A stretch of 43,028 nt of DNA from Elainella saxicola E1 (GCA_002796835.1 LUGL01000003.1:58382-101409), one strand, 5' to 3'; positions 34,881 through 42,787 are shown, counted from the stretch's first letter. The notes: a model not told the origin generated them from the letters alone. Translations and numbers: made by a program.

Positions 34881-35021
34881 ATCTGTCTTTACCACATCAT
34901 CAAATACCTGTAGCGTTTGAAATAGCTGATTGGCAACACTTCACCCCACATCTAGAGATTTTGCTTGACGGATTCTGGTGGGATCATCCATAATGATGCG
35001 GCTGTTTTGTGGCATGTCGGC
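34881..35021. other. Short spacer before ParB-like gene
   Basis: No RNA gene or strong hairpin seen. A TTG at 34965, in frame with the downstream gene, would extend it by 19 residues without clear similarity. A short AGAGATT-type box near 34953 is not a convincing ribosome-binding site. Confidence 0.35.
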
Positions 35022-36155
35022 ATGGTTCACGCACTTCCCTCCTCCAATAGTTTGCACCTTGTTAACTCCAGTACTGCACCTCATGCTCGATCGTCCCATC
35101 TGGACTGGAGTGAATCTCTAGATCCAGCTGCGATCAATCTCAAAATTCCCCATTCTGAGGACGACCAACTTTCCGAAGTAGAATTCTGGCAGCAAATTGA
35201 AACAGCATGGCAGGTTTGCGATCGGTTTGATTTGCAAACTGAAATTTGGCGAGGGCAGATTCTCAGAAGTGTGCGCGATCGCGAGAAACAAGGGGGAGAT
35301 GGTCGCGGCACAGGATTTCTCAACTGGTTAAAGGATCGAGAAATTAGCAAAAGTCAAGCCTATTCTTTAATTGAGCTGGCAAATAGCGCAGACACCCTAC
35401 TGGAAGCCGGAATTTTGGAGCCAGAAGAGGTAAACTGCTTCAGCAAGCGCGCTTTTATTGAAACTGCTCAAGCTGCTCCAGAAGTGCAGCGCATGGTGAG
35501 TGACCTGGTGAAAGAGAATCAAGAGGAAAAATCGGCTCAGCGGATCACCCGACGAGAAGTGCGGCAGCTCAATGATGAATGGACTACTATGTCTTCTGAT
35601 TTGTTGCCCAGTGCAATTAAAGAGAAAGCAGCAAACAGTACGATTCCCACACGCTATCTGACTCCTTTAGTCAAAGAGATGGAAAAACTGCCGGAAGTTC
35701 ATCAGACAGCTTTACAGGCGGAAGTGGTTGCAAATCCTGATGTAGACACCGTTAAACAGGTGACTGCTGAAGCTCGTTACTTGGCCAAGTATTTAGCAGC
35801 GGCGGCTCAGGTTCAGGTATTCGCCCAACCCTCTCTCAACCTAGAGCTTGCTTTAGAAGAAGCGCTACGAATCGGTTGTCTTAGCAGCACCGCTGATATG
35901 GTGAATTTGGCAGCTCAGCTCGAACAAACCACAATGAAGCTGTACACCACCTGGAAACGGTTGAACAACCTGTCAGAACGGGTTTATCTCGATAGTGGTA
36001 CCAGTACACCCCATTTGCGATCGCTCCTGGCTCACCTAACACCCTTAACCAATCAAACCGTAGAAGTAAATTTGGGCGATCCTAACAGCAATTTTTCACG
36101 GTTGATTCGCCTCCAAATTCTCGCAGACGATCAAGATGATCCGATCGAAACATAG
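35022..36155 (+). CDS. Uncharacterised helical protein with ParB-like HTH segment
   Basis: A 377-residue soluble, almost entirely helical protein. Around residues 110-140 it reads FLNWLKDREISKSQAYSLIE, like the HTH of ParB or DUF3102-type proteins. This is followed by a region (about 150-210) with SKRAFIETAQAAPEVQRMV and RITRREVRQLNDEW that resembles the lower ParB/Noc helices. The N-terminal ParB CTPase motifs (GxRR-like) are absent, so it is not a full ParB. The C-terminal 120 residues contain a long helix (VNLAAQLEQTTMKLYTTWKR) suited to dimerisation. I recall similar unnamed proteins in cyanobacteria. The start is uncertain: ATG 35022 is chosen over a TTG at 34965. DNA binding is an inference. 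Confidence 0.7.
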   Translation: MVHALPSSNSLHLVNSSTAPHARSSHLDWSESLDPAAINLKIPHSEDDQLSEVEFWQQIETAWQVCDRFDLQTEIWRGQILRSVRDREKQGGDGRGTGFLNWLKDREISKSQAYSLIELANSADTLLEAGILEPEEVNCFSKRAFIETAQAAPEVQRMVSDLVKENQEEKSAQRITRREVRQLNDEWTTMSSDLLPSAIKEKAANSTIPTRYLTPLVKEMEKLPEVHQTALQAEVVANPDVDTVKQVTAEARYLAKYLAAAAQVQVFAQPSLNLELALEEALRIGCLSSTADMVNLAAQLEQTTMKLYTTWKRLNNLSERVYLDSGTSTPHLRSLLAHLTPLTNQTVEVNLGDPNSNFSRLIRLQILADDQDDPIET

Positions 36156-36217
36156 ATTTTGCGTCAGCAAGAGCGATAGGGTAAAAGGCAAAGCTTCTTC
36201 AAGATGGGGTCGGTATC

Positions 36218-36670
36218 GTGCTGATTAGCACCATCAATCTGCCTTCGTTTCTCTGGCTTTGGCGAATTGCCGCCTGGTCCATGGGACTTTCTCTGTTTGC
36301 CTATTCGCTGCTGGCCATGAGTGGAACCTGGATTCTGCTCAGCCGTCGCAATCATCAATCACGGCCAGGTTGGCTGCGCCCTGTGCATTTCAGCATTGGG
36401 GCTATTTTAGTGGTGCTGGTACTGCTGCTATTGGCAATCGGCTTAGTTGGTACTTTGGGGCATTACGGATCCTTAGGCCACTCCTCTCATTTAATTGCAG
36501 GCATCATCACAGTTGGTTTAACCCTGCTCTCTGGCTGGAGTGCAACGCAAATCAGTCCCCAACGCCCTTGGGCGCGATCGCTCCATCTCGGCACTAACTT
36601 AGTGCTGTTACTTGGGTTTATCTTTGTGAGCTTGACTGGATGGACCGTCGTGCAGAAGTATTTGCCTTGA
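36218..36670 (+). CDS. DUF4079-like four-helix membrane protein
   Basis: A 150-residue protein with four predicted membrane helices (WRIAAWSMGLSLFAYSLLAM, FSIGAILVVLVLLLLAIGLV, LIAGIITVGLTLLSGWSAT, LGTNLVLLLGFIFVSLTGWT). Conserved histidines before or in helices (RPVHFS, GHYGSLGHSSHLI, RSLHLGTN) are reminiscent of b-type haem ligands as in cytochrome b561-like DUF4079 proteins. The start is a GTG at 36218. Haem binding and electron-transfer function are inferred from histidine pattern only. It follows the ParB-like gene by 62 bp. Confidence 0.72.
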   Translation: MLISTINLPSFLWLWRIAAWSMGLSLFAYSLLAMSGTWILLSRRNHQSRPGWLRPVHFSIGAILVVLVLLLLAIGLVGTLGHYGSLGHSSHLIAGIITVGLTLLSGWSATQISPQRPWARSLHLGTNLVLLLGFIFVSLTGWTVVQKYLP

Positions 36671-36782
36671 ACTTGTCTGGTCAATCAAACAATCCGGGTC
36701 GGGTTGCAGGGCGATCGCCTTTATTCAAACCAGGAATGCTTGCTAGACTAAAAATGAAAGCTTAACAAAACTTATATTTTCA

Positions 36783-37400
36783 GTGACGCCATTGTCGGAC
36801 CCAATCCCCACTCAGTCAGATTCAGAGGCAAAGTTGCAGTCAACATCACCCCTTGCCGCTCAGGTCGATCGACGAGTCTTTCGCCTATCGATTTTGATTC
36901 GTCTCACTTTGCTACTGTTCTACACTGCGCTGACACTGCCTCTACCATTTTTGGCTGTCATCACTGCTGCACCTGTTTCTCCGACACTTTTGGCGATCGG
37001 CCTAGTCTTAGGTGCGATCGTTCTATACGGGGCACTGAGTGAACAGGTAATTGTGGATCAACAAGGAATTCAAGTGACTTATCCGGGCTGGGTCAAGCTG
37101 CTCTGGCGCAAAGGCTGGAGTTTAGATTGGCAAAATATTCAAGCACTCAAACCTCGATCGACCGGGCAAGGTGGTATTGTCTACTATTTCTTAAGTCGAT
37201 CGGGCGAGGCCTATCTTTTACCAATGCGCGTTGCTGGCTTCGCTGAGTTGGTGCGTCGAGTAGAGGCCAAAACAGGGATTGACACGCGAGATGTGCGCCC
37301 ACTTTCTCAACCCTGGATGTACCTGATTCTGCTGATGCTGACCGTATTTCTGTTGCTGATTGACAGTTGGACTATTTTGACCGCTATGGGTCAGTCCTAA
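36783..37400 (+). CDS. PH-like domain membrane protein of unknown function
   Basis: A 205-residue protein. A polar N-terminus is followed by two adjacent helices (LIRLTLLLFYTALTLPLPFL and LLAIGLVLGAIVLYGAL). A soluble segment of about 85 residues then reads QVIVDQQGIQVTYPGWVKLL and ends with EAYLLPMRVAGFAEL, and one C-terminal helix follows (YLILLMLTVFLLLIDSW). The middle part looks like a bacterial PH (YdbT/YvbH-like) beta domain. The start is a GTG at 36783. Only 38 bp separate it from the following ABC ATPase gene. No enzymatic motif is seen. Confidence 0.6.
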   Translation: MTPLSDPIPTQSDSEAKLQSTSPLAAQVDRRVFRLSILIRLTLLLFYTALTLPLPFLAVITAAPVSPTLLAIGLVLGAIVLYGALSEQVIVDQQGIQVTYPGWVKLLWRKGWSLDWQNIQALKPRSTGQGGIVYYFLSRSGEAYLLPMRVAGFAELVRRVEAKTGIDTRDVRPLSQPWMYLILLMLTVFLLLIDSWTILTAMGQS

Positions 37401-37438
37401 TCCCAAGCTAGAATTCAAACGTTCATCTGCTATCTAAG

Positions 37439-38197
37439 TTGACCGTGCCCAATTCTCACGTCAGCCTATTGCTCGATCGAGTGAGCTTGAAAACACCCAA
37501 TAGTGCTCACTATTTACTGCAAGACATTTCCTTTGAAGTTGCAGCAGGAGCCTGCGTTGGGATCGTTGGCGCTTCGGGTGCTGGCAAAACCTCGCTGCTG
37601 AAAGTGATCAATCGTTTATCAGAAGTCAGTCAAGGCAAAATTCTGTTTGAGGGTGAAGACATCCACCGGATTCCAGTCATCGCTTTACGGCGAAAGATCA
37701 CCCTTCTCCCTCAAGAATCAAAACTACTGGGCATGACGGTACGCCAAACGCTAGCCTATGCCCTTACCCTACGAGGCATCGATCGATCAATCATAGAACA
37801 GCGGCTTCAGTATTGGATAGAACAGTTGCGCCTACCCGGTGATTGGCTCGATCGCACTGAAGTTCAGCTTTCTGTAGGGCAGCGACAGCTTGTGGCCATT
37901 GCTCGCGCCCTGATGATTCAACCCCAAGTTTTGCTGCTGGATGAGCCCACTTCTGCCCTGGACGCCGGACGAGGAGAATTTTTAATCCAGTTTTTGCGGG
38001 AGCTAGCAGTTCGATCGTCATTGACTATCTTGATGGTGAATCATCAATTAGAGCTGGTTGAACAGTTTGCCAGCCAAGTGCTGCATCTACGCCAAGGCCA
38101 GTTAATCCAGAACTGTTCTGCTCAACAAGTCAATTGGTCAGAGCTGCGACAAACCTTAATTGATGAAAATACCGCCATTGCAGAAGAGTGGATGTGA
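37439..38197 (+). CDS. ABC transporter ATP-binding protein (no adjacent permease)
   Basis: A 252-residue ABC ATPase. Walker A is GASGAGKTS, the Q-loop LLPQESKLLG, the signature LSVGQRQLVAIARAL (Val in place of the second Gly of LSGGQ), Walker B VLLLDEPTSALD, and the H-loop VNHQLE. The fold resembles the importer or FetA-type single ATPases. The start is a TTG at 37439 or a GTG at 37445. No permease or binding protein is in the window; the PH-like membrane protein 38 bp upstream is a possible partner in position only. Substrate unknown. A hairpin lies just after its stop. Confidence 0.88.
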   Translation: MTVPNSHVSLLLDRVSLKTPNSAHYLLQDISFEVAAGACVGIVGASGAGKTSLLKVINRLSEVSQGKILFEGEDIHRIPVIALRRKITLLPQESKLLGMTVRQTLAYALTLRGIDRSIIEQRLQYWIEQLRLPGDWLDRTEVQLSVGQRQLVAIARALMIQPQVLLLDEPTSALDAGRGEFLIQFLRELAVRSSLTILMVNHQLELVEQFASQVLHLRQGQLIQNCSAQQVNWSELRQTLIDENTAIAEEWM

Positions 38198-38212
38198 TAA
38201 ATAGTGAATGCA

Positions 38213-38227
38213 CGCATCCACGATGCG
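38213..38227 (+). other. Small perfect hairpin after the ABC ATPase gene
   Basis: CGCATC and GATGCG form a perfect 6-bp stem with a CAC loop, 16 nt after the ATPase stop. No T-run follows, so it may be an mRNA 3' structure or an operator for the next gene rather than a terminator. Confidence 0.35.
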
Positions 38228-38281
38228 GATTACCAAGGCTAGCGCTAATATACACACAATTTCTTTCAAGATTTTTGAGGT

Positions 38282-39493
38282 ATGAGCACTTCTGAAAATG
38301 AAATCTCCTATCGAGAGTTTGTGCAGCGCTGCGTCAAAGAGCAGCAACCCTCGGCGGATGATTATGAAGCACTTGAGAATTACCGGGCTTACCTCAAACT
38401 TTCACCCGAGCGAGCAAGAGCGATCGAACAAGAGATCTTAGGTACCCAAATTATTCCACCTCAATCTTCTTCCAACCTCAGCCCTGAAACGAATTCTGTG
38501 AATCAACGGGTCTTGGAGCCTGACAATCCACCTTCAGCCAACCACTCAAACAACAATTCCGTTCCTGCGCCTTTATCGGTAGGACTTACACCAACTCCTT
38601 CCATTGGTCCACCCCCGATCGATCAGGCGATCGAGCACACAACTCAACTTCTGCCAAAGCAACCAGAAAACTATTTTGCTCATTTGGAACAATATGGCAA
38701 AGAATTTTTACAAGCATTGAGAACGGAAGGGTTTAACTTAAGCGAAGAAACACGAGAACGCCTTCGTAAACTAGCAAAACAGTTTGAGTTACTGGGTACA
38801 GACGTTGCAGATATAGAGCGAAAAATGTTGGTTGAACTGTATTTGACAACAGGCCAACGCGAAGCCGTGTCACCCCCAATCACAGTTCCAGACCCTCCTA
38901 TAGAACCTGAAGAGAAATACAATGCTGATCTAGAGCCTTTCTTTCTAGAACTTAAGGGTAGTTTGAAGGCAGGAGATCTAAAAGTCGCAGATATTGCAAC
39001 TTGTAAGATTTTATTGAAGGTCATCGATCCATCGCTTGGATGGTTTGATGAAGCATCTCTCAGAGATTTTAAACCTGAGACCGCTGATAAGAAAGCAATT
39101 CAGGAGATCGATCGATTGTGGAGAGAATACTCCAAGGATAGATTTGGATTCAAACGCCAACTTCAACTCTATGGGATCAACCATGTTGCTACGCAAGAAG
39201 CAGATCTGGACAAACAGCAACGGGCAAACCGCACTTATACACTTCTCTTTAGCAAACAGGTGCAATGGTGGCTCAAGGGTCTAGAATTTTTCAAGTTTTA
39301 TAACCAGCTGGATTTTTCAATGGAAGCACCTGACGGACATTTACCTGCTCGCTGGTTTTGGGAAATTCCTCGACCCAAAGCATTCCAGTATGGTGGTTTA
39401 GGACTTCTCCCAGAACGAGGGGGATGCGGGGTTGACTCATTTGTCATTCCTGCTTTCATGTACATGATCCGAAATGCTGGCATTCAGCCTTAA
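38282..39493 (+). CDS. GUN4-domain protein with two N-terminal helical modules
   Basis: A 403-residue protein. The C-terminal GUN4 domain (about 213-400) is shown by SLKAGDLKVADIATCKILLK, SLGWFDEASL, EIDRLWREYSKDRFGFKRQL and APDGHLPARWFWEI, then LLPERGGCGVDSF. GUN4 proteins bind porphyrins; the classical one stimulates Mg-chelatase. This is one of the additional GUN4-domain proteins of cyanobacteria, not necessarily the chlorophyll one. N-terminally, residues 10-53 (EFVQRCVKEQQPSADDYEAL) and 137-183 (EFLQALRTEGFNLSEETRER) look like two copies of one small helical module, separated by a Pro/Ser/Asn linker. A GAGGT box precedes the ATG. Its role may be tetrapyrrole-dependent signalling. Confidence 0.85.
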   Translation: MSTSENEISYREFVQRCVKEQQPSADDYEALENYRAYLKLSPERARAIEQEILGTQIIPPQSSSNLSPETNSVNQRVLEPDNPPSANHSNNNSVPAPLSVGLTPTPSIGPPPIDQAIEHTTQLLPKQPENYFAHLEQYGKEFLQALRTEGFNLSEETRERLRKLAKQFELLGTDVADIERKMLVELYLTTGQREAVSPPITVPDPPIEPEEKYNADLEPFFLELKGSLKAGDLKVADIATCKILLKVIDPSLGWFDEASLRDFKPETADKKAIQEIDRLWREYSKDRFGFKRQLQLYGINHVATQEADLDKQQRANRTYTLLFSKQVQWWLKGLEFFKFYNQLDFSMEAPDGHLPARWFWEIPRPKAFQYGGLGLLPERGGCGVDSFVIPAFMYMIRNAGIQP

Positions 39494-39858
39494 TGCTCCA
39501 CGATCAACAAATATCCGTTGCGCCTACAACATCAGCTAGGGGCAGCCACTTAAGTTCGCTACTTTTCCAGGATAGCTTTGCTTGGCACAAGTAACAATCT
39601 GAGTTATACCAGAAATGCGATCATATTTGATATCTATTCTGTAGCTGATTGCATACCATTTAAAGTTATTACTCATTAGCCAAACGATTTTTGAGCTGAT
39701 GGAACAGGCTGAACAATGACTACGCATGTTTTGGCAGGATTAATCATGAAAGATTCCCACATCCTCATCAGTCTCCAGATGGTTTCAACTTGAGAGCCCT
39801 TATTCTTTGTGAAAGTGGCACAAAACTGCTTTCAGTCAATCAGATCGGCAAGATTCTG

Positions 39859-39873
39859 TGAAGTAATACTTCA
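39859..39873. repeat. Inverted repeat TGAAGTA-A-TACTTCA
   Basis: Two perfect 7-bp arms around one base. This is typical in size for a dimeric regulator site, but about two to three such sites are expected by chance in a window this long. Confidence 0.35.
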
Positions 39874-40028
39874 TTCTTTATGTTCTAATTAAATAGAAAA
39901 CTCGCATATTTATTTCTTATGTTTGATTGAAATGAATAGTCTCAAATCGGGTAACAAATAAAAGTGAAAAAGTCGGGTAGATTTTGATTTGTTCTGAAAT
40001 TAAATCAATTTATTCTTCGACAAAATCG

Positions 40029-40060
40029 ATTTTTACCATTCACCTTTGGTAAAAATTTTT
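40029..40060 (+). terminator. Hairpin with T-run in AT-rich spacer
   Basis: Perfect 10-bp arms ATTTTTACCA and TGGTAAAAAT surround an 8-nt loop and are followed by TTTTT. In form it is a terminator for plus-strand transcription, or by symmetry (AAAAAT on the other strand) a bidirectional one. No annotated gene ends here, which raises the possibility of an unannotated small RNA upstream. Confidence 0.45.
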
Positions 40061-40100
40061 AATCCTACTCTAGTCCACATGCGATAGGTTGACTTTCACC

Positions 40101-40114
40101 GATCAACGTTGATC
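40101..40114. repeat. Perfect palindrome GATCAACGTTGATC
   Basis: A 14-bp perfect palindrome about 45 bp after the hairpin. It could be an operator, but its length is within chance for this window size. Confidence 0.35.
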
Positions 40115-40857
40115 TTCTATTCAGTTAGAGTACTCAAAAATACAAGTATGTCTATAGCAGCTCTGATTTATGTAGACTGAGAAGTAGGAATCCAATGATT
40201 AGGTAACACTCGCCTTGCTCTGTTGGAACCCGATTGGACAGTGCGTTCATTAGCCAGAATCTAAGGCTCGCAAGCGTTCTTCGCAAATTGTTGCCTGTAG
40301 ATGAACAAGAAATTCGGGAGAGGTGGCCAACAGCGAGAGTGATTGCAGCCCCTCACTAGGATATTGATATCAAAATGAGTTTTGTGTCAAAGTTTACTCG
40401 TTTTTTATCAGAAAGAAAATGCTCAAAAGTTTCAGTATTCCATCAAGTACGGGTGTCCAATCAAACTGATTTCCTAAATGAAAAGAACTGATTTAAAGCA
40501 ATCTAAACTCTTATAAATAAAGTAGAGATCCTCATAGAGAATTCATAAAATTCTGTTCTGAAACCCCCTCAACAGTGATATTTATAAATTATTAGCTCCT
40601 CTCCATAGTTCATTACTCATTGATCAAGGATTATTTTTTAGTTCAGCGACTTAGCGGATCTAGATAACTTTTAGGGAATGATAGGTTAAAGCCACAAATG
40701 CCCTAACCATGTGAGTTCTTTTTCTAAGAGTTCAGTGGACCGGCGGCATAAAAGCGATGACATCACTGAATAATCCTTGTCAAAGAGAATTCTCACAGGT
40801 TGTTTTCAGTCTTTCTTAGTTGGATTTCTTAGCTCAACAAAGGTGTGATTACCTCCG

Positions 40858-41139
40858 ATGGAACCAAATTCTTTAGAGCAACAATCCTTGAGTTCTGACT
40901 TCGCAGTTTATGACTGCGAGATTCATCTCAAGTTTCGACTGATCGAGGAGAAACAAAGTATCAGCAATCGTGAACAACTTCTCGAAGTGTTGCTGGATGC
41001 ATTTTCCTATGGCGCAGATGAATATTTAGAACCGTTACAGGTCTTGGTTGAAGCTCAAGAAATGCCCGAGACACAAGCTTCACCCCAAATGAGACGGCAA
41101 TTGATCCGCTTACGCAATTCCAACGGAGATGTTGCTTAG
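40858..41139 (+). CDS. Small acidic protein, Npun_R1517-type heterocyst-regulator-like
   Basis: A 93-residue protein with YDCEIHLKFRLIEEKQS, then EQLLEVLLDAFSYGADEYLE, VLVEAQEMPE and SPQMRRQLIRLRNS. This matches my memory of a small cyanobacterial family annotated after Npun_R1517, reported to influence heterocyst differentiation in Nostoc. The family name rests on memory and moderate similarity. Members also occur in strains without heterocysts, so the name does not prove that this organism differentiates. There is no classical HTH; it may act through protein contacts. ATG 40858 has no good ribosome-binding site. The gene stands alone after a long spacer. Confidence 0.65.
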   Translation: MEPNSLEQQSLSSDFAVYDCEIHLKFRLIEEKQSISNREQLLEVLLDAFSYGADEYLEPLQVLVEAQEMPETQASPQMRRQLIRLRNSNGDVA

Positions 41140-41278
41140 ATCCATTTTTCTGTCTACTCGCTAATCGAGGATATCACTGCGTTCTAACACTTACTATTTT
41201 CCAGAACTGCAATTGTATATTCGTCGAGCTTCACCGAATATGAGCAAAGCTTTTGAGGAGTAATCATGTAGTTCGTAA

Positions 41279-42202
41279 TTAAGAACTGAGAACAGCCTGA
41301 AGCGCTTGCTCTACACGGACATATTGATAAGTAAAGCCGCTTGCCTGCGTTCGCTCAGATAGAACTTGTTGACCTTCCAGAACAACTTTCGCTGCATCAC
41401 CCAGTAGTGCCTCTAGCGCAAAAGCTGGAACAGGTAGCCATGAAGGCCGATGCAACGTTTGACCTAGAGCACGACAAAGTTCCGTCATACGAACAGGTTG
41501 CGGAGCAGTTGCGTTAAACACACCTGCCATTTCAGAGTGAGTGAGCGCTGCAATAATCAAACTGACTAAATCATCAATGTGAATCCAGGAAAACCACTGT
41601 TGCCCAGTGCCCAAAGGGCCACCTGCAAAAAGTTGGAACGGGAGAAGCATTTTCGCAATGGCCCCTCCTTGGCCTAGAACGATTCCGGTCCGCAAAATCA
41701 CCAGCCGCGTTCCTGATTGCTTTACCTGCTCTGCTTCTGCTTCCCAAGCTTGACAGACTTGCGCCAAAAAATCTTGACCGGGCGGGCTATCCTCATTAAA
41801 CGCCGCTGTTTCACTCGTGCCGTAATAACCGATCGCAGAAGAATTGACCAGCACACCGGGTTTAGAATCAGCTTGGGCGATCGCCTCTACAATTTTTTGT
41901 GTCCCAATTTTGCGACTATCCAGAATTTCTTGCTTGCGTTCAGCCGTCCATCGGGTTTCTGCGATCGGTGCCCCTGCTAAATTCACCACCCCATCGCAAC
42001 CTGAAATCTGATTTTGCCAAGCGCCTGACTCTAGCGGTGTGTAGCTGACAATTTCAACTTTGGGAAAAGCCGTTGATGGAAATACTCGACGAGCCTTCTC
42101 TAGATTTCTAGTGAATACAAGGACTTGATGACCTTCTTGCTGCAGCCGCTCAACTAATCGGCTTCCTACAAATCCTGTTGCCCCGGTAACTGCGACTTTC
42201 AT
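41279..42202 (-). CDS. TIGR01777-family epimerase, SulA/ThyD-like
   Basis: A 307-residue SDR-family protein. It starts MKVAVTGATGFVGSRLVERL with the glycine-rich NAD(P) site, and then has VVNLAGAPIAETRWTAERKQ, SSAIGYYGTSETAAFNEDSP (the YxxxK-type region is modified), VILRTGIVLGQGGAIAKMLL and WFSWIHIDDLVSLI. These are hallmarks of TIGR01777 epimerases. Cyanobacterial and plastid relatives (Slr1223/SulA, GC1/ThyD) have been linked to cell division or thylakoid functions. I take the ATG at 42202; the open frame runs 57 codons further upstream and overlaps the psb28 end, so it is spurious there. It lies 65 bp after psb28, same strand. Catalytic activity is not proven for the family. Confidence 0.9.
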   Translation of the reverse strand: MKVAVTGATGFVGSRLVERLQQEGHQVLVFTRNLEKARRVFPSTAFPKVEIVSYTPLESGAWQNQISGCDGVVNLAGAPIAETRWTAERKQEILDSRKIGTQKIVEAIAQADSKPGVLVNSSAIGYYGTSETAAFNEDSPPGQDFLAQVCQAWEAEAEQVKQSGTRLVILRTGIVLGQGGAIAKMLLPFQLFAGGPLGTGQQWFSWIHIDDLVSLIIAALTHSEMAGVFNATAPQPVRMTELCRALGQTLHRPSWLPVPAFALEALLGDAAKVVLEGQQVLSERTQASGFTYQYVRVEQALQAVLSS

Positions 42203-42267
42203 AGATTTCTTACTGTACAACTCGTCCTTGCTGTGACTGAACTGAGCATCCATTTTGAATGCTTTGC

Positions 42268-42642
42268 TTACTGGCCTGCTTCTCCATAAGCCATACCATT
42301 CGCTTCTGCATAGCGGTGCATAAAGCGCATGAATCGCTCCCAGTGGTCTTCGCGATCGATCTCTAAACGGCATTCTACCCGCTCTAACTCATCCCCTTCA
42401 GGTCCTCCAAAAATGAACTTGATGGCAGCAGGTTCAATGCTAATTTTGCCTTCCTCATCCGTTAACAGCAGGGCTTTTGCAAATCGGTTGGTGTAACTGC
42501 GAAACCGTTCGATCGATCGCAAAGCTCGAAACACCAACAAGACCGATCGAATGCCGGTCGATCGATTCAGCCTGAGGCTAACGTCCGCAAGCTCTTCAGG
42601 AATTCCTTCAAAAAATTCAATGCAGGGAATGATATCAGCCAT
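42268..42642 (-). CDS. psb28: Photosystem II assembly factor Psb28 (probably Psb28-2 type)
   Basis: A 124-residue soluble protein with EFFEGIPEELADVSLRLNRS at the start, KFIFGGPEGDELERVECRLE in the middle and HWERFMRFMHRYAEANGMAY at the end. The C-terminal helix is the hallmark of Psb28, which binds PSII assembly intermediates on the cytoplasmic side. The N-terminal half differs from the common Psb28-1, which I recall as starting MAEIQF with a TGMYMVDEEG segment; that suggests the Psb28-2 paralog. It is followed by a TIGR01777 gene and diverges from a phytol-kinase-like gene. The family call is strong; the subtype is moderate. Confidence 0.9.
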   Translation of the reverse strand: MADIIPCIEFFEGIPEELADVSLRLNRSTGIRSVLLVFRALRSIERFRSYTNRFAKALLLTDEEGKISIEPAAIKFIFGGPEGDELERVECRLEIDREDHWERFMRFMHRYAEANGMAYGEAGQ

Positions 42643-42787
42643 TGCTACCCAATCAAACTTTGATTGACGCTGTCAGTTTCAGTATAGAGCTGAGTCGCAA
42701 TCCTCAGTCAGCCAAAGCGATGATCTCGACGTTTGTCCTTGCTTCAGAAAGGAACAAAATCCTTTACAGTGAAGATCGGAGTTGGTT
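42643..42787. other. Spacer between divergent psb28 and kinase-like gene
   Basis: No strong promoter hexamers are seen. A GGAG box at 42778-42781 supports a TTG start for the downstream gene at 42788. Confidence 0.4.
42778..42781 (+). promoter_or_regulatory. Ribosome-binding site for the TTG start at 42788
   Basis: GGAG is 6 nt upstream of the TTG, making that start the best choice in an open frame that begins just after a TGA at 42770. Confidence 0.55.

Larger units (their letters stand above)
39494..40857. other. 1.36-kb AT-rich spacer without a supportable gene
   Basis: The longest non-coding interval in the window. It is visibly more AT-rich than its neighbours and contains no CGATCG, the HIP1 core common elsewhere. 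It holds a 15-bp inverted repeat (39859-39873), a 10-bp-arm hairpin followed by T residues (40029-40060) and a 14-bp palindrome (40101-40114). Weak frames are a 63-codon minus frame (39536-39727, with four cysteines) and a 50-codon plus frame (40207-40359). Neither has a convincing start or recognised similarity. It could contain a non-coding RNA, a decayed gene or a foreign remnant. Confidence 0.6.

Noticed and set aside
42203-42373. N-terminal 57-codon extension of the TIGR01777 gene
   Set aside because: It overlaps the psb28 coding end in another frame and the family N-terminus begins at MKVAVTGATG.
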